Shown here piece after piece: positions 50,873-59,281 of a stretch of 64,000 nt of DNA. Where the stretch lies: positions 18,647 to 82,646 of the forward strand of contig DATHMK010000016.1 of assembly GCA_035487155.1 (NCBI GenBank). Reading direction: 5' to 3'. Under the pieces are notes generated by a model. The model did no database searches. It was not told the origin of the DNA and saw only the letters and a list, made by a program, of their open reading frames with translations. This DNA comes from DAIDKA01 sp035487155 (GTDB lineage: Bacteria; Pseudomonadota; Gammaproteobacteria; Steroidobacterales; Steroidobacteraceae). The position numbers were made by a program, and so were the translations under genes. The first letter of the stretch is position 1; each line of letters opens with the position of its first letter.

Positions 50873-52114
50873 TCAGGCGCGCCGGTTCCCCATGGCCGCC
50901 TCGACGATAAACATGGTCGCCTGCCGCGGCGGCCGGGCAAACAGCCACTTGATCATGCGGCGTCCCTGCGACATACGCGACCAGGGGTCCTGGGTCGCCC
51001 ATTTCTCGGCAGCGGTGACGTTGCGCGCCGCCATCTGTTCGGGCCCCGGCACGAGGCGCTGCCGGACATAGTGCAGGCGCTCACGCGGCGATGCACACCA
51101 GGCGATGTGCGGAAAGGCGGGAATCGAGATTGACATAAAAGACAGCTGCGAGAGGTTGGCGCGGTGGCACAGGCGCCGCAGGGACCAGGGGCAGGCCACC
51201 CGAAAGGTATTGAGCACGGTGGGGGGTACCAATCCTGGTTGGTATCGATTGAGCATTTCTAGAGGTGGAAAAGCCCACCAGAACGACTTGGCAGAGGGGC
51301 TCATGCACAGCAGCTGGTCCCACTGTTGCGCACTCATGGATGCGGCAAGCAGTGCGATATCGTGCAGGTGCATGAGGCGCATTGAGCGATTGCACAGATT
51401 TCCCGCGGCGTGTAGCAGCAGATGCAGCAGCAGGGCGTTGCTGGAGCGATAAGGATTGCACCCCGGCTTTGCTTGCTCGGGAAATACCAGCGCGGTGATG
51501 TCAGGTTCGGCGACCGCCAGGCGCTCCATGATCCGCGTATGCAGCTCAACCTTGACCGGATACGCCTCGTGTTCACCAAAGGGAAGCGTGGCATCGGCTT
51601 CGCAGGTGCTTGCAGCGCCGGCGAGCGGTACAGGTTCGAATACCTGATGCTTCCAGGTCGCCGCGGTCTCAACATAGCCCGCCGCGGCCAGTACTTCAGC
51701 GGCTAGCCCGGCATCAACTGGGCGCACCAGCAGGTCAATGTCCGCCATGGGCCGCGCGCCGGGTGAGTACACGCCCAGGGCATGCAGTGCTGCCCCCTTG
51801 AGCGCAACCAGGGCCAGCCCCCGGCCAGCGGCGAGATCGGAAATCTGCTGCAGTACCGCCGCGATGCGCCGGTGCCTGAGCAGGGTCTGCTGGTGCTGGT
51901 GCGCGACGAACGATTGCCAACTGTCCGGCCCCGACCAGCGCAAGGTGCTCGCGAGCAGGGGCGTCACGCCGTGCAGAACCGCCGCGGCACGGGCCATCTG
52001 CCACTCAAAGTCGCTCCAGGAGGGAGCGTGCACCTGAGGCTCGGCCAGTTCGGAGGCAAAGCGCTCGGTGGCCTGCGTCAGCGCAAGCTCGATCGTTTTT
52101 GGGGACGGCAGCAT
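50873..52114 (-). CDS. Nucleotidyltransferase-fold protein (NTP_transf_5)
   Basis: 413 residues. The signature of the family is VALKGAALHALGVY followed by GARPMADIDLLVRP, giving the KG and DxD motifs of a minimal nucleotidyltransferase core. A helical C-terminal half follows. Relatives are often found in peptide or polysaccharide biosynthetic clusters, but no such partners are nearby, so the function is open. It converges with the retropepsin gene (4-nt gap). Confidence 0.8.
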   Translation of the reverse strand: MLPSPKTIELALTQATERFASELAEPQVHAPSWSDFEWQMARAAAVLHGVTPLLASTLRWSGPDSWQSFVAHQHQQTLLRHRRIAAVLQQISDLAAGRGLALVALKGAALHALGVYSPGARPMADIDLLVRPVDAGLAAEVLAAAGYVETAATWKHQVFEPVPLAGAASTCEADATLPFGEHEAYPVKVELHTRIMERLAVAEPDITALVFPEQAKPGCNPYRSSNALLLHLLLHAAGNLCNRSMRLMHLHDIALLAASMSAQQWDQLLCMSPSAKSFWWAFPPLEMLNRYQPGLVPPTVLNTFRVACPWSLRRLCHRANLSQLSFMSISIPAFPHIAWCASPRERLHYVRQRLVPGPEQMAARNVTAAEKWATQDPWSRMSQGRRMIKWLFARPPRQATMFIVEAAMGNRRA

Positions 52115-52154
52115 AGTCCCTGTAGGTACCGGAACGCTGCCAAATGGTTCAGCA

Positions 52155-53039
52155 CTAGGGATTCAAGGCCACGAAGTCCTGGATGCGCTCACCCAGCTGG
52201 CTATCCGGGGTGTTCAGATGCATGGTGGAGGACAGATGGTTGTGCCCCGTCATGTGCACAAAGAATGGCAGGCGCCCGTTGTGCTTCAGATAGGCGTCGA
52301 GCAGCACCAGCGTCTGCTGCTGGAATTCCTTAGGATCCATTTCTGTCAGCACCAGCAGCAGCGGAACTTTGCTGCGGCTGAGTCCCTGCAACGTTGACCC
52401 CGCAGCATAGTTGGCTTCATCGAGCCCGAAGTAGGCGATCTTCAAATCCGTACCCGGGGCCGTCACCATGTCGTACAGGCCCGACAGCAGAATCAGGCCG
52501 GCGATCGCCGCATCATCTCCGGCATGAAAACGGGCATTGACCGCGTAGGCAGCCGCGTGTGCCGCTCCCGCCGAGGTTCCCATCAGGTAGATGCGCGCCG
52601 GATCACCCCCGTGACGGGCGATGTGCGCGCGCACCCAGGCCACGGCCGCGCCCACATCCATCGCACCCGCCGGCCAGGGATGCTGGGGCGCCAGCCGGTA
52701 GGTCATGTTGACGCCCACCATGCCGTGGCGCACCGCCCACAGCGCCACGTTGTCCTGGTAGGGTGAACCGGGTCGGCTCTTGTCGCCGGCGACGAAGCCG
52801 CCGCCGTGCACAAATAACAGGACCGGCCGGGGTGCACCGGCCGCCTGCGGTTCAAATACATCCAGCAGGTGGCGCGGGTCGGCGCCATAGGCCTGATCCC
52901 GACTCACGGTCACACCCTGGTAGGGCTCGCGCTCGTGAAATGGGGCATAGAGCTTGGCGGTACCCTCGATCGCCGCCGGCACGATCTGGTCGCCCAGCGC
53001 ACGGATCCGGGTCGCCATCTCCAAGATATTCAGTGACAT
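52155..53039 (-). CDS. Alpha/beta hydrolase (carboxylesterase, HSL-like)
   Basis: 294 residues from the ATG at 53039. LLFVHGGGFVAGDKS is the HGGG oxyanion loop, and the nucleophilic serine is in LMGTSAGAAHAA. An Asp in EMDPKEF and His in MTGHNHLSS complete a plausible triad. No signal peptide is visible, so it is probably cytoplasmic. Substrates are likely short-chain esters, by inference. It is 40 nt downstream of the nucleotidyltransferase gene start on the same strand. Confidence 0.88.
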   Translation of the reverse strand: MSLNILEMATRIRALGDQIVPAAIEGTAKLYAPFHEREPYQGVTVSRDQAYGADPRHLLDVFEPQAAGAPRPVLLFVHGGGFVAGDKSRPGSPYQDNVALWAVRHGMVGVNMTYRLAPQHPWPAGAMDVGAAVAWVRAHIARHGGDPARIYLMGTSAGAAHAAAYAVNARFHAGDDAAIAGLILLSGLYDMVTAPGTDLKIAYFGLDEANYAAGSTLQGLSRSKVPLLLVLTEMDPKEFQQQTLVLLDAYLKHNGRLPFFVHMTGHNHLSSTMHLNTPDSQLGERIQDFVALNP

Positions 53040-53142
53040 TCGCAACCTCGTGCCGAGTGGAGCCTTCGGGCAAGCTGGCAGCTTACCGCTGTCTCGGGAA
53101 CAGGTGTGCAGTGCCGATGCGGCTCATGCGAATATCTGCGCC

Positions 53143-53685
53143 ATGAACTTCTGCGACCAGTGCGGCAAACCCGTCGAGCTGCGCATTCCGCCCGGCGACC
53201 ATCTGCCGCGTCATGTGTGCACCCATTGCGGCACCATTCACTACCAGAACCCGCGGATCATCGCCGGCTGCGTGCCCGACCATGAGGGCCGCATCCTGCT
53301 GTGCCGACGTGCCATCGAACCACGCCTGGGCTACTGGACCCTTCCAGCCGGCTTCATGGAGAACCGGGAGACGATCCAGCAGGCCGCCGCCCGCGAGTCG
53401 CTGGAGGAAGCCCAGGCGGCAGTGCAAATCGGGTCCCTGCTGGCGGTGGTGCATGTCATGGAAGCCCACCAGGTGCACATTTTCTTTCGCGCCATCCTGC
53501 CCCGGGCCGAGTTCGGCATAGCGCCCGAAACGCTGGAAGTGGGGCTGTTCCATGAAAGTGACATCCCATGGTCGCAGATCGCCTTCCCCAGCGTCGAATT
53601 TGCCCTGAAACGCTACTTTTCCGACCGCGCGGCGGGGCGCGAAGACCACCACTTCACCACCGCCGAGCGCCGCCCCCGGATGTGA
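53143..53685 (+). CDS. Zinc-ribbon NUDIX hydrolase
   Basis: 180 residues from the ATG at 53143. An N-terminal zinc ribbon (CDQCGKP ... CTHCGT) resembles that of NudC. The NUDIX box is GFMENRETIQQAAARESLEEAQ, with the metal-binding REsxEE kept but the usual glycine after EEx replaced by glutamine. It probably cleaves a nucleoside diphosphate linked to another moiety, such as ADP-ribose or NADH; the exact substrate is not clear. Longer readings to 52954 lie in the divergent gene and are rejected. Confidence 0.87.
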   Translation: MNFCDQCGKPVELRIPPGDHLPRHVCTHCGTIHYQNPRIIAGCVPDHEGRILLCRRAIEPRLGYWTLPAGFMENRETIQQAAARESLEEAQAAVQIGSLLAVVHVMEAHQVHIFFRAILPRAEFGIAPETLEVGLFHESDIPWSQIAFPSVEFALKRYFSDRAAGREDHHFTTAERRPRM

Positions 53686-53732
53686 CCGGGCTTCACGCAC
53701 CGGCGCAGTGCATGGCAGAATAACGGGTTCGG

Positions 53733-53749
53733 ACGCGTCGGTTACGCGT
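53733..53749. repeat. Two ACGCGT palindromes upstream of fdxA
   Basis: ACGCGT occurs at 53733-53738 and 53744-53749, 5 nt apart, in the fdxA leader region. Each copy is itself a palindrome, so the site could be a binding site or a hairpin in the mRNA. Confidence 0.4.
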
Positions 53750-53776
53750 GCAAGTCATCTGTGTCGGGGATAGCCA

Positions 53777-54100
53777 ATGACCTTTGTCGTTACTGAAAGC
53801 TGCATCAAGTGCAAGTACACCGACTGCGTGGAGGTGTGCCCGGTGGACTGTTTCCATGAGGGTCCGAATTTCCTCGTGATCGACCCCGATGAGTGCATCG
53901 ACTGCACCCTGTGCGAGCCCGAGTGCCCGGTGGAGGCTATTTTCTCCGAAGAGGAGATACCGGCGGGCCAGGAGTCCTTCAAGGCCATCAACGCGGAGCT
54001 GGCCAAGAAGTGGCCGGTGATTGCGGAGAAGAAGGCGGCACCCCCCGACGCCAAGGACTGGGAAGGCAAGCCCGAGAAGCGCGAACTGCTGGAACGCTAG
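53777..54100 (+). CDS. fdxA: Seven-iron ferredoxin FdxA
   Basis: 107 residues, typical of FdxA. The N-terminal cysteines (ESCIKCKYTDCVEVCPVDC) and the second set (ECIDCTLCEPECPVEAI) give one [3Fe-4S] and one [4Fe-4S] cluster. The acidic C-terminal region DWEGKPEKRELLER is characteristic. It serves as a small electron carrier; partners are not visible. GGGGAT lies before the ATG. Confidence 0.95.
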   Translation: MTFVVTESCIKCKYTDCVEVCPVDCFHEGPNFLVIDPDECIDCTLCEPECPVEAIFSEEEIPAGQESFKAINAELAKKWPVIAEKKAAPPDAKDWEGKPEKRELLER

Positions 54101-54131
54101 TGGGCGCCGGGCCCAGCGCCCGCGCCACCGA

Positions 54132-54917
54132 TCAGCGGTCGATCCCTTTCAACTGGTCGGCCAGTTCCTGGGGCGGCAGATAGCCCCCCACCATCTCGCC
54201 ATTGCCCAGGATGAGGGTCGGGGTGCCCTGCAGGTTGAACTGCTGACCCAGCTCGTATTCCTTTGCAACCGGGTTGTCCGGACAGATCTTGTTGGGCAGG
54301 GTCTTGCCCAGTTTCGCTTCGGTCAGCGCGCTATTGCGGTCAGCCGCGCACCACACCTGCTCGGCCTTGGTCCAGGATGAGGTGTTTGGCCCGGAGCGCG
54401 GGTAGGCGATGTAGCGGACCTTGATACCCAGGCGGTTGTAGTCGCTGATCTGGCTGTGCAGCTTGCGGCAGTACGCGCAGTCCATATCGGTGAACACCGT
54501 AATGGTGTGCTTGGCGTTCAGCGGCCCGAAGACCACCATCTGCGCTTCGGGAATTTCAGCCAGCATCTTCAGGCGCAGGTCGCGGCGCCGGTTCTCGGTG
54601 AGATCCTTGTTGCTGCCCGTCTCGTAGAGATCGCCAATGATGGCGTACTTGCCATCGGTGGAGACATAGGCGGCATCCCCGCCACGCAGCAGTTCGTAGA
54701 TGCCTGGAATCGGAGTGGCGTGCAGATCCTCGGCCTTCACGCCCTGCATCTTTGCCGCTATGGCAACTCTGGGATCCGCGGCGGTCATGGCCGGCGCACT
54801 GGTCGTGGGACTGGCGGCTGGCGTGGGCGTCGGCGTGGTGGTGGGAGTGGCCACGGACATTAGCGGCGCTGCAAGGAGCGTCGCCATCAGCATCAGGGCC
54901 CGGCTGCGCAATGACAT
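54132..54917 (-). CDS. dsbC: DsbC-like periplasmic thiol:disulfide isomerase
   Basis: 261 residues. A signal peptide of about 24 residues is followed by a Thr/Pro/Ala-rich stretch, the DsbC dimerisation region (LHATPIPGIYELLRGGDAAYVSTDGKYAIIGDLYE), then the thioredoxin fold with CxxC as DMDCAYCRKLH instead of the usual CGYC. GTPTLILGNGEMVGGYLPP contains the cis-proline. It isomerises non-native disulfides in the periplasm. It is downstream of xerD (71 nt), the xerD-dsbC order known from E. coli. Confidence 0.93.
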   Translation of the reverse strand: MSLRSRALMLMATLLAAPLMSVATPTTTPTPTPAASPTTSAPAMTAADPRVAIAAKMQGVKAEDLHATPIPGIYELLRGGDAAYVSTDGKYAIIGDLYETGSNKDLTENRRRDLRLKMLAEIPEAQMVVFGPLNAKHTITVFTDMDCAYCRKLHSQISDYNRLGIKVRYIAYPRSGPNTSSWTKAEQVWCAADRNSALTEAKLGKTLPNKICPDNPVAKEYELGQQFNLQGTPTLILGNGEMVGGYLPPQELADQLKGIDR

Positions 54918-54988
54918 GGATTTCGGCCTCTACGGGGGAGTGCCCCGGTTACACCGATATTAGCAGAGGCGGGGGTCAGCCTAGGGAA

Positions 54989-55930
54989 TCAGCCGCGCGG
55001 ATGGTGCTGCTGATGCAGTTCCTTCATGCGCTCGCGCGCCACGTGCGTGTAGATCTGCGTAGTTGACAGATCACTGTGACCCAGCAGCATCTGCACGACG
55101 CGCAGGTCCGCGCCATGATTCAACAGATGCGTGGCAAAGGCATGACGCAAGGTGTGAGGCGAAAGATCACGGTCGACGCCGGCCTTGCGGGCATAACGCT
55201 TGATGATGTGCCAGAAGGCCTGCCGGGTCATGCGATCCCCGCGACGGGTCGGAAACAGGTAATCGGTCTGGCGCTCCAGCAGGATTTCCCCGCGGGCCGC
55301 GCGTGCAAATTCGTTGAGCCAGCGCACGGCCTCTTCGCCCAGCGGAATCAGCCGCTCGCGGTTGCCCTTGCCCATGATGCGGATGACGCCCTGATTCAGA
55401 TTCACCTGGGAATAGCGCAGGTTCACCAGCTCCGAAACGCGCAGGCCGGTGGCGTACAGAACCTCGAGCATGGTGCGATCACGGTTGCCCAGCGGATCGC
55501 CCACCGCCGGGGCACCCAGCAGCGATTCGACCTCTTCCTCCGTCAGCGACTTCGGCAGGGAGCGGCCAATCTTCGGCATGGCGATCTGGGCGGTGGGGTC
55601 ATCACGGATGACGCCTTCACGCACCAGGTAGCGGAAAAAGCGGCGAAAGCTCGACAACTGCCGCGCCGTGGAGCGCGGCCGGGCGCCGTGCTCGACGCGG
55701 GCGGCAATGAAATCCTGAAGATCGGACTTGGTGGTCCGGGACATCTGGATGCTGCGCTCGCCCAGCCACCGCGACAGGGCGGTGAGGTCGGCGCGATAGG
55801 CGGCCAGGGTGTTGGATGACAGACCGCGTTCCATCCAGACGGCATCGAGGAAGCGTGCCACGGCCGGATCTGCCGGTTCTGGCGCGTTCGCCGCAAGAGC
55901 TGTAGCGTGCTTGGACAAGATCGGCCTCAC
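54989..55930 (-). CDS. xerD: Tyrosine recombinase XerD
   Basis: 313 residues if it starts at the GTG at 55930; a TTG at 55918 gives a similar length and the full reading to 56047 would be unusually long. An N-terminal SAM-like domain (FLDAVWMERGLSSNTLAAYRADL) precedes the catalytic domain: Arg in ATGLRVSEL, Lys in MGKGNRERL, His/Arg in SPHTLRHAFATHLL, His in LLGHSDLSTT and Tyr in QIYTHV. With XerC it resolves chromosome dimers at dif. XerC is possible, but the following dsbC favours XerD. Confidence 0.92.
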   Translation of the reverse strand: MRPILSKHATALAANAPEPADPAVARFLDAVWMERGLSSNTLAAYRADLTALSRWLGERSIQMSRTTKSDLQDFIAARVEHGARPRSTARQLSSFRRFFRYLVREGVIRDDPTAQIAMPKIGRSLPKSLTEEEVESLLGAPAVGDPLGNRDRTMLEVLYATGLRVSELVNLRYSQVNLNQGVIRIMGKGNRERLIPLGEEAVRWLNEFARAARGEILLERQTDYLFPTRRGDRMTRQAFWHIIKRYARKAGVDRDLSPHTLRHAFATHLLNHGADLRVVQMLLGHSDLSTTQIYTHVARERMKELHQQHHPRG

Positions 55931-56169
55931 TTGGAACGTCGATGCTGGCCGGCAGCGACCCCTGGCGGCTTCCGTAGCCCGGGCGCTTTTCGGCGTCTGG
56001 GTGGAGTATGCGGACGCGCGACGCCGATCCGGAGTGACCATTATCACAAGTATTCATGCCGCATTACATAAAGAGAACCAGTTCACACAATCTGGCGGCG
56101 GCTGATTCAGACTAGACCGGCAGCGAGACCGCCCAAAAAACCCTCTGAACTCCTACGCTTACGACTTAG

Positions 56170-56889
56170 ATGCGACTGATTGCCAAATCTCTGTATGCGC
56201 TGTACGTGGCGGTGCTGTTCACCACCCTGGGGCTGCTCGCCCTGGTCGTCATGATTCTGCTGCCTGGTCTCAGGCGCCGCCGCGCCCTGGCGCGGGTCAC
56301 CTCCCGGTCCTTTCTGCACCTGGCCGGCATGCCCCTTACCGTCGAAGGGCTGGAGCGCCTGCCGGAGGGCCCCTGCGTGCTGGTGTCCAATCACGCCAGC
56401 TACCTGGATGGCGTCGCGTTCACGGCGGCACTGCCGCCGCGCTTCGGGTTCGTCATCAAGCGCGAAATGGCGACCGTGCCACTGGCGGGCTTCCTGCTAA
56501 GCCGGATCGGATCGCAGTTCATGGCGCGCGATGGCGCCGCGCAGACCACCAGGGACGCCCGCCGCGTCATGCGCAGTGCCGCGAGTGGTCATTCCATCGT
56601 GTTTTTTCCCGAAGGTACGTTCAGCGAAGAACCGGGCTTGCTGAAGTTCCACTTCGGCGCCTTCGCCACCGCACAGCGAGCCGGTTGCCCCGTGGTGCCG
56701 GCGATCATTCATGGTTCGCGTGTGGCACTGTCCCCGCGCGGCGGACTGCCGCAACCCACGCGCCTGCGGATCGAGATTCTGGACCCGGTCATGACAGTCG
56801 CTGGCAGTGAAGATGTGGCGACGCTGTGCCGTCAGGCGCGCAATGCCATACTGGGAAGATTGCAGGAACCGGACCGGGAGGCCGCCTGA
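56170..56889 (+). CDS. 1-acyl-glycerol-3-phosphate acyltransferase (PlsC-like)
   Basis: 239 residues. One N-terminal membrane helix (ALYVAVLFTTLGLLALVVMILL) precedes the acyltransferase domain: NHASYLDG (HX4D catalytic pair), FFPEGTFSEEPGL (glycerol phosphate site), and VVPAIIHGSR. It should acylate lysophosphatidic acid or a related acceptor at the inner membrane. It is immediately followed by the SDR gene with no gap, so both are co-translated. Confidence 0.9.
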   Translation: MRLIAKSLYALYVAVLFTTLGLLALVVMILLPGLRRRRALARVTSRSFLHLAGMPLTVEGLERLPEGPCVLVSNHASYLDGVAFTAALPPRFGFVIKREMATVPLAGFLLSRIGSQFMARDGAAQTTRDARRVMRSAASGHSIVFFPEGTFSEEPGLLKFHFGAFATAQRAGCPVVPAIIHGSRVALSPRGGLPQPTRLRIEILDPVMTVAGSEDVATLCRQARNAILGRLQEPDREAA

Positions 56890-57657
56890 ATGGAACTGAA
56901 TGAGGTGCGTGCAGTCATCACCGGGGGCGCTTCCGGCTTAGGCCTTGCGACCGCCGCGCTTTTGAGCGCCCAGGGCGGCAAGGTCACGCTCCTGGACATC
57001 CAGGACGCGCAGGGCCAGAAGGCCGCGCAGTCCCTGGGCGGCGCCACCACCTTCCAGCACTGCGACGTGAGCTCGGAGGCCAGCATCGACGCCGCCATGC
57101 GCAGCGCAGCGGCCGCGATGGGTGGACTGAATGTCGTGGTGAACTGCGCCGGCATCGGCACCGCCGGACGCATCCTTGGCCGCAATGGCCCCATGCCGGT
57201 GGAGCAGTTCACGCGCACCATCCAGATCAATCTCGTCGGCACCTTCATGTGCGATCGCGCCGCCGCGGTCATCATGCAGAACAACCTGCCCGGGCCCGAT
57301 GGCGAGCGCGGAGTTCTGATCCATACCTCCTCCGTGGCCGCGTTTGAAGGCCAGATCGGCCAGTCGGCCTACACGGCCACCAAGGCGGCCGTGGCCGCGA
57401 TGACGCTGCCGATTGCGCGCGAGCTCGCCATGTTCGGCATCCGCTGTGTCGCCATCGCGCCCGGTATCTTCCTGACGCCCATGGTCGGCGGCCTGCCCCC
57501 TGAAGTGCAGGACTCCCTGGGAAAGCAGATCCCGTTTCCATCCCGCCTCGGGAAACCGGCAGAATTCGCGGCCCTGGCCGCCAGCATCATCACCAACCCG
57601 ATGCTCAACGGCACCACCATCCGCCTGGATGGCGCCATTCGCATGCAACCCAAATAA
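56890..57657 (+). CDS. Short-chain dehydrogenase (3-hydroxyacyl-CoA dehydrogenase type 2-like)
   Basis: 255 residues. The cofactor motif is ITGGASGLGLATA, with an acidic residue after strand 2 (LLDIQD) that points to NAD+. NCAGIGTAG, the serine in IHTSSVAAFEGQIGQ and YTATK give the active site, and the sequence IARELAMFGIRCVAIAPGIFLTPM is typical of the HSD17B10 group, which oxidises 3-hydroxyacyl-CoAs. The ETF-QO gene follows at 18 nt, which fits a role in acyl-CoA oxidation. Confidence 0.9.
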   Translation: MELNEVRAVITGGASGLGLATAALLSAQGGKVTLLDIQDAQGQKAAQSLGGATTFQHCDVSSEASIDAAMRSAAAAMGGLNVVVNCAGIGTAGRILGRNGPMPVEQFTRTIQINLVGTFMCDRAAAVIMQNNLPGPDGERGVLIHTSSVAAFEGQIGQSAYTATKAAVAAMTLPIARELAMFGIRCVAIAPGIFLTPMVGGLPPEVQDSLGKQIPFPSRLGKPAEFAALAASIITNPMLNGTTIRLDGAIRMQPK

Positions 57658-57663
57658 GACCGC

Positions 57664-57669
57664 TACAAT
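57664..57669 (+). promoter_or_regulatory. -10-like box (TACAAT) before ETF-QO
   Basis: TACAAT ends 6 nt before the ATG, in the 18-nt gap after the SDR stop. No SD and no clear -35 are visible. The layout closely resembles the ClC gene (TACAAT-TGCCGCG-ATG there, TACAAT-TGCGGC-ATG here). Confidence 0.4.
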
Positions 57670-57675
57670 TGCGGC

Positions 57676-59274
57676 ATGAGCAGAGACGTTCTCGAATATG
57701 AGGCGGTGATTGTCGGCGCGGGTCCGGCGGGGCTGGCCTGCGCCATCCGCCTCAAGCAACTCAAGCCCGACATCAGTCTTTGCGTGCTGGAGAAAGGCGC
57801 CAGCATTGGCGCGCACTCCCTGTCCGGCGCGGTCATCGAGCCGGGGCCGCTGGATGCCCTTCTGCCCGAATGGCGCAAGAGCCCGCCCGGAATCTGCATA
57901 GCAGCCAAACGCGATGAGTTCCGGCTGCTGACCCGCACCGGCAGCATCAGCCTGCCCACGCGCCCGCATCTGAACAATCATGGCAATTTCATTGTCTCGC
58001 TGGGACTGCTGACGGCGTGGCTGGGCCAGCAGGCGGAAAATCTGGGCGTGGATGTATTTGCAGGCTTTGCCGCCGCCGCACCGCTGTTTGACGAACACGG
58101 CGCGGTCGCCGGCGTGCAGATCGGTGACATGGGACTTACCAGATCCGGCGAACCGGGCCCCAACTACTCAGCCGGCCCGGAAATTCGCGCGCCGCTCACC
58201 TTCATCGCCGAAGGCTGCCGCGGCAGCCTGGCGAAGGTGCTCACCAAACAATTCGGGCTGGATGCCAGGTCCGGGCCGCAGACCTACGGTCTGGGAATGA
58301 AGGAGCTATGGCAGGTCCCTAAGGGACGTGTCGAGACCGGATTGATCCAGCACAGCGTCGGGTGGCCGCTGGATTCGGCCACCTATGGCGGCAGCTTCAT
58401 CTATCACCTGGACCAGGACCGTGTGTATGTAGGCTTCGTTGCGGGACTGGACTACCCGGATCCGAACTTCATGCCCTTCGAGGCCTTCCAGCAATTCAAG
58501 AACCATCCCAGCATCAGGCCGTTGCTCGAAGGCGGGGAGATTCTCGCCGCCGGCGCGCGCAGCATCGCGGCAGGGGGCTGGCAGTCGATTCCGCAACTGG
58601 CGATGCCGGGTGCGGTGCTCATCGGTGATACCGCCGGTGGCGTCAACGTGCCGAAGATCAAGGGCGTGCATCAGGCCATCCGTTCGGGCGTGCTGGCTGC
58701 CGAAGAGTACGTGCAGACCGGGTCACTGCAGGGCTTCGAGGCGCGCTGGCGTCAATCACCCGGTGGCCAGGAGCTCAAGAAGGTCCGCAATATCAAGCCG
58801 GGTTTCAAGGCCGGTCTGTGGATGGGCCTGGCCAATGCAGCCCTGGAGACGGTGACCGGCGGCCACTTACCCTGGACTCTGAAACACCGTCCGGACTACG
58901 AACAGCTGCATACGCTGCAGGAACAGCAGCCCGTGGAACGCCACTGGGGCGATCGTACGCTGCCGCCGCGCGACCGGCTGGCGTCGGTGTTCTTCGCCGC
59001 GACCACCCATGAGGAGTCGCAGCCCGTGCACCTGAAGGTTCGCGACCCTTCGCTGTGTGCGGATCGCTGCGCCAAGGAGTTCGGCAATCCCTGCCAGCGC
59101 TTCTGCCCCGCCAATGTCTATGAGATGGTCGATGATGGCCAGGGCGGCCGCCGGCTGCAGATCAACGCCGCCAACTGTGTCCATTGCAAGGCCTGCGACA
59201 TCAAGGACCCGTACGGCGTAATCGACTGGACCACCCCGGAAGGCGGTTCGGGGCCCAACTACCAGGCTCTGTAA
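57676..59274 (+). CDS. Electron-transfer flavoprotein:ubiquinone oxidoreductase
   Basis: 532 residues. The FAD-binding Rossmann motif is VIVGAGPAGLACAIRL; VLEKGASIGAHSLSGAV and GDTAGGVNVPKIKGVHQAI are family blocks. The C-terminal ferredoxin-like domain has the [4Fe-4S] cysteines in CQRFCPANVYE and NCVHCKACDIKDP, ending GGSGPNYQAL. It passes electrons from acyl-CoA dehydrogenases, through ETF, to ubiquinone at the inner membrane. ETF genes are not in the window. Confidence 0.96.
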   Translation: MSRDVLEYEAVIVGAGPAGLACAIRLKQLKPDISLCVLEKGASIGAHSLSGAVIEPGPLDALLPEWRKSPPGICIAAKRDEFRLLTRTGSISLPTRPHLNNHGNFIVSLGLLTAWLGQQAENLGVDVFAGFAAAAPLFDEHGAVAGVQIGDMGLTRSGEPGPNYSAGPEIRAPLTFIAEGCRGSLAKVLTKQFGLDARSGPQTYGLGMKELWQVPKGRVETGLIQHSVGWPLDSATYGGSFIYHLDQDRVYVGFVAGLDYPDPNFMPFEAFQQFKNHPSIRPLLEGGEILAAGARSIAAGGWQSIPQLAMPGAVLIGDTAGGVNVPKIKGVHQAIRSGVLAAEEYVQTGSLQGFEARWRQSPGGQELKKVRNIKPGFKAGLWMGLANAALETVTGGHLPWTLKHRPDYEQLHTLQEQQPVERHWGDRTLPPRDRLASVFFAATTHEESQPVHLKVRDPSLCADRCAKEFGNPCQRFCPANVYEMVDDGQGGRRLQINAANCVHCKACDIKDPYGVIDWTTPEGGSGPNYQAL

Positions 59275-59281
59275 CGCGTCG

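Noticed and set aside
55931..56047. N-terminal extension of XerD to 56047
   Set aside because: It would give 352 residues, far above the usual 300 or so, and the extra part is low in family-like residues. The GTG at 55930 gives a normal length.
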